DNA of 64,000 nucleotides from Aldrovandia affinis. Taxonomy: Eukaryota; Chordata; Actinopteri; Notacanthiformes; Halosauridae. Shown in pieces: positions 32,004 to 44,013 of the stretch; position 1 is the first letter of the stretch; every line of letters starts with the position of its first letter. The stretch is from NCBI GenBank assembly GCA_029706075.1, contig JAINUG010000055.1, positions 3,815,885 through 3,879,884 on the forward strand, written 5' to 3'. Below the pieces are notes generated by a model. That model searched no databases. It was not told the DNA's origin and saw only the letters and a list, made by a program, of their open reading frames with translations. The position numbers and the translations under genes are program-made.

Positions 32004-33590
32004 CAGTGAGCACCTTAATTCATTGGACAGTGACACATTTTTTGTTATTTTGGTTCTGTACTCTAGCACTTTGAGATTGAAAGGATACAATGACAAGGTT
32101 GAAGTGCAGTCTGTCAGCTTTAATTTGAGGGTATTTTCATCCATATCGGATGAACCATTGAGAAATTATATAACCTTTTGTACATAGTCCCCCCCATTTT
32201 CAGACACGATAATTCATTGGACAGTTTAACATAATGTAGAATAAAATAATCATTTTTTGTATTTGGTCGCATAAACTTTGCATGCAATGACTGCTTGAAG
32301 TCTGCGACGCATAGACATCACCAGACGCTGGGTATCTTCCCTGGTGATGCTCTGCCATGCCTGTACTGCAGCCATCTTCAGTTCCTGCTTGTTTCGGGGA
32401 CTTTTTGCCTTCAGTCTCCTCTTCAGCATGTAAAATGCATATTCAATTGGATTCAGATCCAGTGATTGACTCGGCCAGTCAAGGATTTTCCACTTTTTGG
32501 CCATCAAAAACCCCTTCGTTGCTATAGCAGTATGTTTCGGGTCATTGTCTTATTGCATGATGAAGTGCCGTCCAATGAGTTTGGAGGCATTTGGTTTTAT
32601 CTGAGCAGATAAAATATTTCTGTAGACTTCAGAATTCATTGTTCTACTTCTGTCTGCAGTCACATCATCGATGAAGACAAGCCCAAACCATAACACCCCC
32701 TCCACCATGTTTCACGGATGAGGTGGTATGCTTTGGATCATGGCCATTTCCTTTTTTTCTCCACACTTTCCTCTTTCCATCACTCTGGTACATGTTAATC
32801 TTTGTCCCATCTGTCCACAAGACTTCATTCCAGAACTCTTGGGGCTCTTTTAGGTGCTTTTTAGCAAACTGTAATCTCACCTTTCTGTTCTTCAGGCTTA
32901 TCAGTGGTTTGCATCTTGTAGTGTACCCTCTGTAGTCCTGATGGTGTAGTCTTCTACGTATGGTAGACTTTGACACATCTACACCTGCATCCAGCAGAGT
33001 GTTTTTGATCTGTTGGGCTGTTGTCAGGGGGGCTTTCTTCACCATAGAGAGTATTCATCCACTATAGTGGTCTTCCTCGGCCTACCGGGTCTTTTGACAT
33101 AATTGAGTTCACCAGTTGTTTTTTTCTTGTTAATGATGAACCAAACTGTTGACTTGGGCATGCCCAGGGTTTTTGCAATGTTCCTGATTGATTGATTTTC
33201 ATTTCTGAGCCTTATGATGGCCAGCTTAATTTGCATCGACACTGCTATCTTCCTCATGTTGTCACACTCCAACAACAATCTCCAAAGGCAATTGCAAAGT
33301 CTAGAATCAAGACTAGACATCAACAGCTCTCTTCTGCATTCACTAAAGACACTAACGAAACACATCTGTGAAGACAATTCAACAAATACTTGTAGTACCT
33401 TAAAATAGGGGGACCATGTACAAAAGGTGCTGTCATTTCTAAATGGTTCATCCGATATGGATGAAAATACCCTCAAATTAAAGCTGACAGTCTGCACTTG
33501 TCATTGTATCCTTTCAAACTCAAAGTGCTAGAGTACAGAACCAAGATATAAAAAAATGTGTCACTGTCCAATGAATTATGGTGCTCACTG
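32004..33590 (-). mobile_element. Full-length-like Tc1 element with long TIRs
   Basis: Bounded by TA at 32002-32003 and 33591-33592. Left end 'cagtgagcaccttaattcat', right end its complement; the inverted repeats extend about 150 bp and share 'ctgtcagctttaatttgagg'. Length 1587 bp is the normal size for Tc1 elements. The transposase lies on the minus strand and is described separately. Confidence 0.93.
32250..33268 (-). pseudogene. Tc1-like transposase, nearly complete but broken
   Basis: Starts at about 33258: 'MRKIAVSMQIKLAIIRLRNE', 'SIRNIAKTLGMPKSTVWFII' (first HTH), 'GELNYVKRPGRPRKTTIVD' with the GRPR AT-hook-like motif, then in the next frame 'VKKAPLTTAQQIKNTLLDAG', 'STIRRRLHHQDYRGYTTRCK', 'VLWTDGTKINMYQ' (first catalytic Asp; the usual E of TDE is G), 'KHGGGGVMVWACL'. 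After a shift come 'IMQ', stop, 'DNDPKHTA' (second Asp), 'PSQSLDLNPIEYAFYMLKRR' (catalytic Glu) and a C-terminus. All three catalytic residues are thus still readable, but one stop and two frameshifts disable it. Related copy at 57937-58772. Confidence 0.9.
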
Positions 33591-33654
33591 TATAACACAA
33601 CAAAGGGTGGAAAAAGTGAAGGGGCCTGAATACTTTCCGAAGCCACTATATATA

Positions 33655-34200
33655 CAGTACCAGTCAAAAGTTTGAGTACACCTGCTGGAAACTAGGTCAT
33701 AATTGACAATGTTTTACATCGTATAAGTTTCTGTAAATACTTGAAAATGACAAAAAACACATGTAACAATAAACAAAAGGAACATCAAAGCAATGTTCAA
33801 GAAAATTTGCTTGAAAATTAAATCTTTGATTCCACAAAATAGTTACCATTTGCCTTGATAACAGCCTCACAAACATGGGCCATTCGGTTAATAGGTTTCA
33901 GCAGGAAATCACCCGACATGTCTTCCCAGTTCTCCTGCAGCAATTGCCAGAGACACCTGTGTGTTGCTTTGCTTTGACTCTTCTGTCCAGTTCATCCCAT
34001 ACAAGTTCTGTGGGATTGAGGTCTGGACACTGGGCAGGCCAGGTCATTAGTTTGAGTTGTCCTTCACGTTCCTCCTTCACCCGGTAGTTCTTGCACAACT
34101 TTAAGGTGTGTTTCTGGTCGTTATCTTGCTGAAGAATGAAGGAGTGCCTGATTAGCCGTAATCCAGAGGGAAGGTGTACTCAAACTTTTGACTGGTACTG
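33655..34200 (-). mobile_element. Deleted Tc1-like element with clean TIRs
   Basis: TA at 33653-33654 and 34201-34202; ends 'cagtaccagtcaaaagtttg'+'agtacacct' and its complement. On the minus strand 'CPDLNPTELVWDELDRRVKA' keeps the last catalytic block (P-D-L-N-P-x-E). The HTH and first two Asp are deleted, leaving 546 bp. It sits directly beside the end of the split Tc1. Confidence 0.92.
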
Positions 34201-34202
34201 TA

Positions 34203-35523
34203 TGACTGTGTTTAAAATAAATATTCAATTAGTTTAGTGTAATTCCCTCTGACCCACAGGCCAACCACATGTCAAACAACCAGAGACTGGGACACATTCA
34301 CTGGGACACATTTCTGAAATACTGCTCTTGTGAAGTACCACGTGGTAACACTAAAACAACTCCTGTATAGAAGAACATTATATGCAATCCGTAACACAAT
34401 TCATAATGAATATTTGTATTTCTCATATCACTCTCCATATGGCTCTTTACAACGTAACACACTGTGTTGGCTCCCGAGACCTGAAGTTTGAAATATTCTC
34501 CTACAGAGCGTCTGCTGGATGCGCCCTGACACAGAGGAAGCCACTAAAAGCAATAGCTTTTAGATGCGGTGGGAGAAAGTGCTGCAGTTTATTACCGAAA
34601 TGTCACTCTATTGATAGAAGACTGCTCACCGAGGACACAGTGGGAGGGGGGCATAGATGCTGTCTCTCTTATGGGCCTCCGTTAATCTGTTTAGCTAGCT
34701 CCCAGGACTGGGCAGGTTGAGTTAATACAGCATCGGGGAGCTGACTGGATACTGTCGATGGCTCGGTGAGGCTTTGGGACCTCAGCTGCCCAGGAGCGTG
34801 TCATGGCGGCCCAGCCTCTTCACAAGCCTCTGATTGCGTCAGGCTCCAGCCACTGAGGGCCGCCACGTCCCGCGTGGATCCTGATGCGCTCCTGCACTTC
34901 AGCGCTTCATTTGTGGCTCTGCTTTCGGTTGGATAACGAGTCCATGAAACCTTGTTTCCAAATTCCTGAATTGGCTGCTCCAGGACTTGGGTTGGACACG
35001 TCCGTCTCTTGCCTCTGCCGCCGACGTGAACCCACTCTGCAGGATGTCGATTGGACAGGCAAGCTTGGTCTTTTACCACCGTGTGAAACGTTGGCTCATA
35101 TTTCTGGGATTTCACTCCCTTTACCCAAATGTTTTTCACAACAATCAAGTCCTGGCTAAAACTTGGCTTAAAACTAATCATTACTGTATTTGAGCTCATG
35201 TTCTTTTTTTTGTTTTTGTCGTATCATGTATGGTTGTTGTTGCTTTTGTTGTTTTCAACAACAGCATTGTATATGTACTGATTTTAAACTGTAACAATAT
35301 AATTGTATTATTTTATTGATTGATTGAACTATCGATGCCCATCAAGGGACTGGTGTTGGAAATTATCTTCAGCTATATCCAATGCATCGGGCACTGCTTC
35401 TGCGGCTGTCAATGTACTCTGTGCTTGTCCCTTACACATAAACCAATAAATAAAATAAATAAATATTTCTCCTTGGTTTATACAGGGGATCTAGGCCCAA
35501 ATGTGACATACATTAACCTAAAT
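34203..35523. other. No recognisable gene
   Basis: 34780-35180 is GC-richer and open on both strands (up to 132 codons on minus), but no domain or splice-flanked exon is recognised. 35190-35480 is T/A-rich and ends in 'aataaataaaataaataaat', possibly a LINE tail. Confidence 0.4.
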
Positions 35524-35711
35524 CAGGGCTATTCAGTTCCAGGCCTGCAAGTATTTGCTCCAACCGCGACTACACCAACTGATTTCACTAATCAGTTGAC
35601 CTCCTCGGTCCAGGAGGTGAGCTAATTAGTGAAATCAGGTGGCCTAGTGCGCGGTTGGAGCAAATGCCTGCAGAGACTGTGGCCCTCAAGGCCTGGAATT
35701 GAAAAGCCCTG
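35524..35711. mobile_element. hAT-like foldback MITE
   Basis: 188 bp with long imperfect inverted arms: 'cagggctattcagttccagg' at the left and complement of 'ggcctggaattgaaaagccc'+'tg' at the right; inner arms 'tatttgctccaaccgcg' and 'cgcggttggagcaaatg'. CAGGG-type ends suggest hAT. The 8-bp flanks are not a clear duplication. Confidence 0.7.
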
Positions 35712-36209
35712 ACCGCTAGACCGTACTAAAATTATGTGAAATTGGCACATGAACTCAATATAAAAAAAAAAATCATATTGCACCTTCTAATAACTTGGTA
35801 TGAGAGGTATGAATTTGTAGATGTCTCATAATAAATCTATGAAATTCCAAAATGTAATTAGTATTTGTGCACACTTTATAATTTTCTAAAAGTGTAACTC
35901 TGTAAATGTAACTCACTTTGGTTAGAGAGTAATAGATAATTATACCAGTTAGATGTTAGATGAGTTAGATTTCATCAAGCGGTGAAAACAACTCAGTAGC
36001 ATTAAGTGCTAGAGGTGCTAATGGGACATAGGACATTCTCTGGGATCAGCAGGAGTGTTTTCAAATTTAACCAGCATCTATTAATTATTAATTATTATTA
36101 ATTATTTTTAAATATGTATTTGGTGTCTGCTTATAGGACATCATAGGACCCATGGGGTTATGAAGTATCCAGACAAAACAGAGAGAGAGAGTGAGCAAGA
36201 GATAGAAAG

Positions 36210-36240
<31 letters not shown>

Positions 36241-39200
36241 CAGAGAGACAGAGACCAGAGACCGGGGGCAGGAGACTGAGACAGAGACAATATTAAGCTG
36301 GATCTGCATTTAAGTGGAAATCAACATTTCAAATGTGCTTGCCAATTTAAGTCACAAGCACAACCGCCAAGCTGAGCACTGAGCATGGTGGTTCTGCAGT
36401 CCGCTTGCCTCCAGTGGGCTAATGTCTTCCCCCATGGGGGAAATAACTACATTTGTTTTTATACGTGGATGAATATGTTTCAAATGCAAGAGTGGGGCTG
36501 CAGGAGAGAGGAGTCCCGTTGAGTGACCTCCTCAGACTCCCTTCAGAACAGCAATGGAGGTTCAGAGGAATGACCCAGCAGGCTCCAGCTTACTGTTGCC
36601 TATCAGCCAGGGCACAAGAAAACAACAATACACAGATGTTCCCTGAGCTTATTTTCCTTTCTCCAGAAATACAGCACTGCTGCATGGTTGTGGAGGGCTA
36701 TTGAAAGTGTCTTCATCCAAATCTGAAGGGGCAGAGCAAACTCTTGTTTGAGCAAATCTAATGCTAGAACAGTACAGTAATCCGCCCCCCATCCAACACC
36801 CCCGACTTTGTCTATTTAGTAGGAACGCTGGCTGTCTCGGCTGAAAGATCCAGGCGATAGGTCAAAGGTCAGTAAATTAAAGGAGCAAGGAAGAAAAGAG
36901 CCAGTGCCTTCCGCTCCAGCTGTCTTTCTTTGTTTCTACATGCACCAATTTGTTGAATACATTAATTTCTGATATAGGTTAAAATGAAAAAGAACACTGC
37001 ATTATGCATGCAATGTCGTTGTGCATTATTCATAGTTGTTCATATACAAATATAAATACAAATGTAAAATATATATTACATGTAGCATGTAGGTCTCTGG
37101 GTGTTAAATGTATGTGTACAACCTACCTGTTCTTGTGTTTAGATGTGGCCGGACCATGCACGTGACAACAGAGAACTGACTTCCAGTCCGAATCATGAGA
37201 AAATACCTCAAATACAAATTGTTTTTATAAACAGCATGCACACATTCAGTTGGATAAGAAGCTAACCATAGCTGAATGTCATCTTTCATCAAATACTGCT
37301 GATGGAGTACGTCTCGGCTGAAACGGGTTATAAAATTAGGGAGGTGCAATTAATAGCGCGCATCAGCTATGCATGCAGCAGCCGCACTCTTATCACCTCT
37401 CACGCTGCAGCAAGTGTGTTTAGCCCGTGCATTAATAACCAGATATGCACAATAACACTATGTGCCTGGGTCACAGCCACTGCCCATATTTCCACAGCTA
37501 ATTTAAAGCTGAGGAGCTAGTTTCCACTTACCTGGCAAACGGGCCTACACATATCTTCAGTCAGGTCCTGCTAGGTTAATAAGCTAATTGACCTTCGGTG
37601 TTGAGACCACCCTGACCCAGACCAATTCCTTTTCAAGAATACTATGATCTCACAGCGGGGGAGAAAAATATGGCAAAAAATATGGAAAGTAAAGCATTAG
37701 ATAGCCCCTGACCTCACTGGGGTTTTTTTTTAAAGACAATTTTCTTTACGCTTACTTCAAACGGAGGCAAAATGGCTATTGATAGAACATTTTAAAAAGT
37801 TTATTTTCCACTATCTGTCCAGACCAGTGAGAAAGGGTCACTTTTGAATGTTAATCTTTCTGTACCATGGGGTACTAATGAACAAAACGTTTTCGGGGAA
37901 AATGGATGGCCACCGGACTAAATGATCGGTCCCATGGACACATGGAATTTGATGTCAGATCGGTTCATAACAGTGAGGTCACTGTCAGTGTGGGATAGCG
38001 CGATAGTCTGCTGAAGGTGCTTTTCTTTACCAGGGCTAAGGTTACCCGGTCCCAACGGTCCAAATGCAGGTCAGCCAGGATGGTTTCGCAAGACATCGGG
38101 GAAAATTAATATTAGAACTAACAAAGAGAATGTTGAAGCAACTTTTTTTTTTTTGGGGGTGTGATGATGTGATAATATCCTTGATGTTATGACTTTATTT
38201 CAAATTTTGGACATCTGGTCACCCCCCCATGGCGCCAATAACACTTCATTTATCATAGTGTCGTCATAGGGACTTTAGTTATTTCAAATGGCTATTTAAT
38301 TAATTCAGTTGGTTCAATAGAGGTAAAATGGTTAACTATAAACTGAAACAAGCAGTCAAGGATGACAAGTTCAGAATAAAAGCCATTCTTTTTGTCACGG
38401 TTATTTCCTTTTAATAGTTCACATATTACCATTTTTAGTCTGCTATCATAATTACATAATAATACGTATTGTCCTGCTGCTCTGCAAATATATAGAGGTG
38501 AGTACGCAACTCAAATTCAAATAAAATATGATTTCCCGTCCACTAAATAGAATATTTTATACGGGACAGAGATAGACAGCACTGTATGCCAAACTGATCC
38601 TCTTTAAAAACCTACATAAGGTTTTTGGAAGATGAATGTTTTACAAAAGTAAGCATAAAAGAGCTGATAACCTTGGACACCAGAGGCTTCACACACAGTC
38701 ATGCTCACCTGAGGCTGATCAGCAATTAGCTCAGGTGTTGCCCATTGATTTGCCTTCTTTAGGCCTTCTATGAAAGCACAGCCCGCCATGCCTGGAGGAG
38801 GCCTTTGTTTTGGGGATGTGGAGTATTTTTTTATTTTTTCATTATTACCCTCAGGTACAGTATTTCATTTTTTATTGTGTTTTGTCCTGGCGGCCACCCT
38901 GCTACACCCCACTCATTGGACTATTAGTGCAGACTGGGCCAGATCCCTCCTGTGGCTTCAGACAAAGCATTGGACCTGCTGTCTAAAAGGCAGCTTTTAA
39001 AAACTAGCAATAAGTCACACATCCTATCACAAGGAAGTTGCCAATGGCCTAGATAATATTTGGATACGTAATCAGACGTCAATGTAAATATTCATGAAAG
39101 ACTAAAGCAGTGCGATAAGGCCGTGTCGGACGTGATTAATAGCCACGGTCCATTACGTCTCCTCACTCTCACACTTCTGTTTCCTGTGAACCCTCTTGAC

Positions 39201-39383
39201 GAATAACCTTACTTTTGTTCCAGATAATATGGCCATTTAACGAGAGTAAGATTGACACGGTGATCCAGGGTTTCCACTTGGCTTTTACAGACCTTTTCAC
39301 ATCATCTTCTTCAATTTCCCAAAGACGCACGTTATCCTGGAGATACAGAACATGTCTGTACGTGTATGATAGTACGTGATGTA
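35712..39383. other. Long non-coding stretch; GATA/GA microsatellite
   Basis: GA and GATA units at 36180-36256. The remainder has no transposon that I can name. 37300-37600, 37850-38110 and 39040-39370 look like unique sequence of balanced composition and are candidates for host regulatory DNA. No exon recognised. Confidence 0.45.
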
Positions 39384-39640
39384 CAGGTCACTGCCAAAGT
39401 AAAGGAAACACTTGAGTAAATGAAAGGTTCTGGCGACTCTGTTATGGTGTGGGGGGCATTTTCCTGAACATGAAAATGATTTGAACCATATGCCGTGGGC
39501 GTCTCAGTCACCAGATCTCAACCTAATTGAACACTTATGGGAGATTCTGTAGCAGCACCTGAGACGGCATTTTCCACCACCATCAGGAAAACACCAAATG
39601 ATGGAATTTCTCTTGGAAGAATGGTTGCATCCCTCCAATT

Positions 39641-40076
39641 ATTGGTGATTCCATTTCATGAAACGTGAGGATAGAGTCACCAGCGACCATAGTCCAATGT
39701 TTGCCTGGGGCCAGAGCTACCGACGTCAAGGCAAACTTAAAGGTGCTAGCTAAAAATAATGGTAAATATTTTAAAATTATGATCCACACTGGCACCAATG
39801 ATGTTCGACATAGGCAGTCGGAGATCACTAAAAGTTATTTTGTTTTGGTGTGTAAGCTTGAAAAAACACTCAGTCAGGAAGTAATTATCTCTGGCCCTAT
39901 CCCAGCCCATAGGAGTGACAAAGTCTACAGTCGCTGGCTGGCTAACTGGTGTACTGACAATGACTTGGGCTTCATAGACAATTAGCCTACGTTTTGGGGA
40001 AAGCCTGGCTTACTGAAGAGAGATGGGCTCCACCTGAGCTGGAGAGGTGCTCTTCTACTATCTAAAAACCTTTCCC
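39641..40076 (+). pseudogene. L2 ORF1 SGNH-esterase domain relic
   Basis: Several CR1/L2-group LINEs carry an SGNH-fold esterase in ORF1, thought to act at membranes or in RNP handling. Here the fold's blocks are in order: I 'IGDSIS' (nucleophile Ser, 39641), 'TIVQCLPGARATDVKANL', III 'IMIHTGTNDVRHRQSE' (39791, Asn in GTND), 'VIISGPIPAHRSDKVYSRWL', and V 'RDGLHLSWRGALLLSKNL' (catalytic Asp/His, about 40023). A TGA follows the GDS block and a TAG precedes the PTFW segment, so no protein is made. 5' coding sequence is missing at the element edge. Confidence 0.85.
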
Positions 40077-40087
40077 ATAGTCTAAAC

Positions 40088-40291
40088 CAGGGGTCTCCAA
40101 TCTTATTCGAGAAGGGCCGGTGTGGGTGCAGGCTTTTGTTCTAGCCCAGCACTAAAACACCTCATTCAACTAATTCACCAATCATGGTCTACAATCAAGA
40201 CCTTGATTAGTTTAATCAGTTGTTTAGTGCTGGGCTAGAACAAAAGCCTGCACCCACACTGGCCCTTCTCGGATAAGATTGGAGACCCCTG
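40088..40291. mobile_element. hAT MITE with perfect 8-bp target duplication
   Basis: 204-bp near-palindrome. Ends 'caggggtctccaatcttatt' and complement. The host octamer gtctaaac flanks it at 40080-40087 and 40292-40299. CAGGGGT ends plus 8-bp duplication identify a hAT-mobilised MITE. No coding capacity. It lies between the esterase and endonuclease parts of the L2. Confidence 0.95.
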
Positions 40292-40323
40292 GTCTAAACT
40301 CTCAAAATTAGTGACCTTTCAGA

Positions 40324-41290
40324 GTGCTAGCCCGGCAGCAGACATTTGGTTCTAAACTACTGTTTGCTAGCTTCCAAAAACCTGTGACTAGTTTAGCTAT
40401 TGAAACTGTGTCTGTCCCTCATTTTGGAAATTGTTTTAGAAATAGAAAGCTATGTGAGCCCACTGCCTGTCGTGGCATTTGTGTACATAATCTTATTTAT
40501 ATTAAAACCTCTCAGCCTGCTGTAAGTGTTGCCTGCAATAAGACATCTCTCAAATGTGGATTGTTAAATGTTAGATCACTTTCCCCCAAGGCGGTTCTTG
40601 TGAACGAACTAATCACTGACCATAGTCTTGACCTGGTTAGTTTGACTGGCTTGACCTGGCTTAGGCTGACGAATACAGTGCACTTAATGAGAAATCTCCT
40701 GATGGGTATGCTAGCTGTGATTTATGTGACAAAATGTAGTTTCACACCTAAATGTCGGGATAAGTTATCCTCTTTTGAAGCACTTGTTATGCTTTCTGGA
40801 TGGATAAAAGACAAAGTTACCCCAGTGCAATCCTTCCTCTTAATAACTATTTATAGAAAACCTGGACTGTATAATGTTTTTCTTTCGGAGTTTGCAGTTT
40901 TTAACAAGCTTGGCAACTATGGCAGATAAAGTTGTGATCATTGGAGATTTCAACATACATGTTGATAATGATAATGACTCTCTAGGATTGGCTTTTGCAG
41001 CTATTGTTGCTTTTAATTAAAACGTGTCTGAACCAACCCACTGCCACAATCATACCATAGATTTAGTGTTATCCTACGGTATCAATGTTGAGAATATCAT
41101 TGTGTCTCCCCATAATCCTGTACTATCGGATAACTTTTTGATTACTTTTGAAATTCAGGTAAGTATTCGTATTAAATCAGAACCTAGATACTATTCCAGC
41201 TGCTCTATTAATTCATTGCCAGCTTTAAAATGGATAAACATACTTCCCGAGTCGTTATTATTAAGTCAGGATCCAAGCAATTTTTTAAAT
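40324..41290 (+). pseudogene. L2 ORF2 endonuclease (APE) relic
   Basis: Apurinic-like endonuclease nicks target DNA for target-primed reverse transcription. The frame 40324-40926 contains 'KCGLLNVRSLSPKAVLVNEL' (motif with the catalytic Asn, LNVRS), 'LDLVSLTGLTWL' (the E of ETWL is changed) and 'FLLITIYRKPG'. It shifts to 'KVVIIGDFNIHVDND' (GDFN motif) and then 'THCHNHTIDLVLSYGINVE' with 'PVLSDNFLITFEI', where the usual S-D-H has become S-D-N. Stops and shifts separate the blocks, so the enzyme is dead. Confidence 0.85.
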
Positions 41291-41654
41291 TGATCATCTG
41301 CAGACACATGGGGTAAATCATATTTTACGGAATACACTTGATGCTGTTGCACCCCTCAAGAGGAAAAAAAGCTGTCAGAAGAAACTTGCACCCTGGTTTA
41401 CTGACCATACGCGTGCCCTTAGACAAGTTTCCCGGAAATTAGAACACAAACGACGCTTGACCAATTTAGAGGTTTTTTGCTCTGCTTGGAAGGACAACCT
41501 TGTAGAATACAAGCAGGCTCTTACTACAGCTAGGTCATCTTACTTCTCAAAATGAACTGACCAGAATAAAAACAACCCAAGACAAATAGTCCTCAGATTA
41601 CAGCAGTTATCCTCCTAATTATAATTGTAATGACTTCATGAACTCATTTACTAC

Positions 41655-41845
41655 ATTTACATTTACATTTAACATTTTAAGCATTTAGCAGATGCTCTTA
41701 TCCAGAGCGACTTACAAGATGTGCATATATACATGGTAAGAACAATCATAGTACGCGCAAGAGATCAGTCCAGTAATACAGTGATAGACATCATTGCAGG
41801 TAGCTGCGTACCATACCTGTAACACTGGGAAGGAAAAGATTAGTT
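41655..41845 (-). mobile_element. Antisense LINE 3' fragment inside L2
   Basis: The plus strand reads 'aagcatttagcagatgctct'+'tatccagagcgacttac' then 'gtgcatatatacatgg...catcattgcaggtagc', nearly the same as 58860-59040. The L2 frame is 'NDFMNSFT' before and 'FTDKIEMIREQI' after, and 'tttact' occurs at both edges, fitting a short target duplication. The 5' end is truncated, as usual for LINEs. Confidence 0.85.
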
Positions 41846-42129
41846 TACTGATAAGATTGAGATGATCAGAGAACAAATTATGAAAATGACTCCGATATCT
41901 AGTACTCCAACTCTTGAGATGGCACAGGGCTATCAGGAACAGGGTTGCGTAGAGACCCTTGAGTTTTTTGCTCCCTTGGATCTGGACAAATTTACTAAAC
42001 TGGTTATGTCTTCCAAATCATCTACATGTCTGTTAGACCCCATACCAACACAGCTTATTAAAGAGCTTTTGCCTGTGCTAGGCCAGCCCATGTTATATAT
42101 TATAAATATATAAGAATCCATATTATTGG

Positions 42130-43262
42130 GTTGCGTACCCAAGTCTTTAAAAGTGGTAGTAATCAAGCCTCTTCTAAAGAAACCAAATCTTGATCCTGAT
42201 AATCTGAAGAATTGTAGGCCCATTTCAAATCTTCCCTTTTTGTCAAAAATGTTAGAGAAATCTGTTGCTCAACAATGAACTGGTTTCCTAAAAACAAATC
42301 TGTATGAAATACTACAATCAGGTTTTTGGCCAAACCATAGCACTGAAACGGCACTTGTTAAAGGTGTGAATGACTTACTGTTAGCATCTGATTCTGGTTG
42401 TGTTTCTATTCTAGTGCTCCTTGACATAAGTGCTGCTTTTGACACTATTGACCACCAAATTCTCCTTTACAGGCTAGAAAACCTGGTTAGTTTGTGTGGA
42501 CAGGCACTCTCATGGTTTATATTATACCTATCAGACAGGTTTCAATTGATGCAATTAGATCAAGAGTTATCTGACTACTCTCAGGTTAAATATGATATTC
42601 CACAAGGCTCAGTGCTGGGACAATTACTGTTCTCATTATACTTGCTACCACTGGGTAATGTTATTTGTAAACATGGTGTGAATTGCCATTGCAATGCAGA
42701 TGATACACAGCTGTACATATCAATGAAACCAGGTGAAATACTTCAACTCACTCAGTTAGAGGCTTGTATCTCTGATATAAAGAATTGTATGACAGTAAAC
42801 TTCCTGCTTTTGAATTTGGATAAAACAGAGATGATGGTCTTAAGCAGTTAAATGCAGGTGATTGCCTGGTTGCATCAAATCTGACGGTCAAGAACGTTGG
42901 TTATATTATTGATCAGGATCTTACGTGTGACGCTGATATAAAACAAAACTTCCAGAGTGGCTTTTTTCACCTAAGAAACAGCTGAAATTAGGCACTTTCA
43001 GAGGATTAGAGGATGCAAAAATGTTGATGCATGCTTTTGTCGCATCGAGGCTAGACTATTGTTATGCCTTACTATCTGGCTGCTCTAGTAGCTCTCCTAA
43101 AAGTCTTCAACTAGTACAGAATACAGCGGCACGTATTTTGACTAGAAGTAAGAAGTATGAGCACATTACTCCTGTGTTAGCATCACTACATTGGCTTCCT
43201 GTTAAATATCGGGTTGATTATAAAGCACTGCTGCTAACTTTTAAAGCAGTGCATGGACTTGC
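42130..43262 (+). pseudogene. L2 ORF2 reverse transcriptase and C-terminus relic
   Basis: RT blocks in order: 'KVVVIKPLLKKPNLDPDNL'+'KNCRPISNLPFLSKMLEK', 'LQSGFWPNHSTETALVKGV', 'VLLDISAAFDTIDHQIL' (first catalytic Asp), 'SDYSQVKYDIPQGSVLGQLL', 'CNADDTQLYISMKPGE' (Y of the YADD box replaced by N), 'NFLLLNLDKTEMMVL'. After a shift: 'ASRLDYCYALLSGCSSSSPK'+'SLQLVQNTAARILTRSKK' and 'ITPVLASLHWLPVKYRVDYK', the L2 C-terminal thumb region. A stop after 'AQQ' and a frameshift near 42850 break the frame. Family placement is secure. Confidence 0.92.
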
Positions 43263-44013
43263 ACCTATATAGTGTCTTATGGAGTGAGACACTTTCCATA
43301 CTGTCACCTCCTCAACGTGTCACCACCACTGTTGGGCTGGTTATCTTTGATCAGGTGTGGATGGTTTGGAACTCCCTCATGGCTGCATGTGTTCTCTGTC
43401 CCTCTCCTAATAGGTATGCTGTCATAGCTTACACCTGTCGGGGCTATCTGTATATTTCCTGTGCTTGTGCTCCCCTGCTCTCACATAATGCTACTGGATA
43501 TAGTACTGCTTTGTTTCTGACTCCATGTTCTCTTCTCTGCCTTGGCCTCAGCCCTAGATCCTGCGAGAAGTGTGAGCTGTCCACATCAACCCTCGCCCAT
43601 TAACAAATTCCAGACCGGTCCTCCCACGCCTACCCCAGTCCCTGGATCTGGACCCCCTTCATGTGGTTTAGCTCCCCCACCCACTGACTACCTAACTCAG
43701 GAGGTACAAAGTCAGCCAGCCCTGAGTCACCTTTGGACTGAATGTCTTTTTTGGACACACCCTGTGCCAGCCAGAAGAGGATAGGCTCCACTCCCCTTTA
43801 GTCTGGTTCCTCCCAAGGTTTCTCCCTATCAAGGGAGTTTTTCCTTGCCACTGTCACCTCAGACTTGCTTTTGGGGGGGTCTTTGGGTTCCCCTTTGGGT
43901 TCCCTTTTGTTAAACGTTTTGTTAAACGTTTTGTGACAATGCATTTGTGAAAAGCACTATACAAATACATTTGATTTGATTTGATTTGATTTTATAGAGT
44001 TCCAGACACAGTT

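Larger units (their letters stand above)
31795..33648. mobile_element. Tc1-like copy split by another Tc1
   Basis: The left part, 31795-32003, matches the untranslated region of the 16.7-kb family ('ggaaacaggatgcatcttag', 'gtcattatggggtattgtgt', 'tttaatccatt'). It resumes at 33591 as 'tataacacaacaaagggtgg'+'aaaaagtgaagggg' and ends 'tactttccgaagccacta'. The interruption is the complete-looking Tc1 at 32004-33590, duplicating a TA. Confidence 0.8.
39641..43995 (+). mobile_element. L2 LINE with esterase, endonuclease and RT relics
   Basis: Contains, in order, an SGNH-esterase segment of ORF1, the APE endonuclease and reverse transcriptase of ORF2, and the L2 3' UTR ending 'gaaaagcactatacaaatac'+'atttgatttgattt'. 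It is interrupted by a hAT MITE (40088-40291) and by an antisense LINE fragment (41655-41845). Without those it would be about 4 kb. Inserted within a Tc1 transposase gene. Confidence 0.9.

Noticed and set aside
34801-35199. 132-codon minus frame and overlapping plus frames in GC-richer DNA
   Set aside because: Open on several frames at once because of composition; no motif, no splice context recognised.
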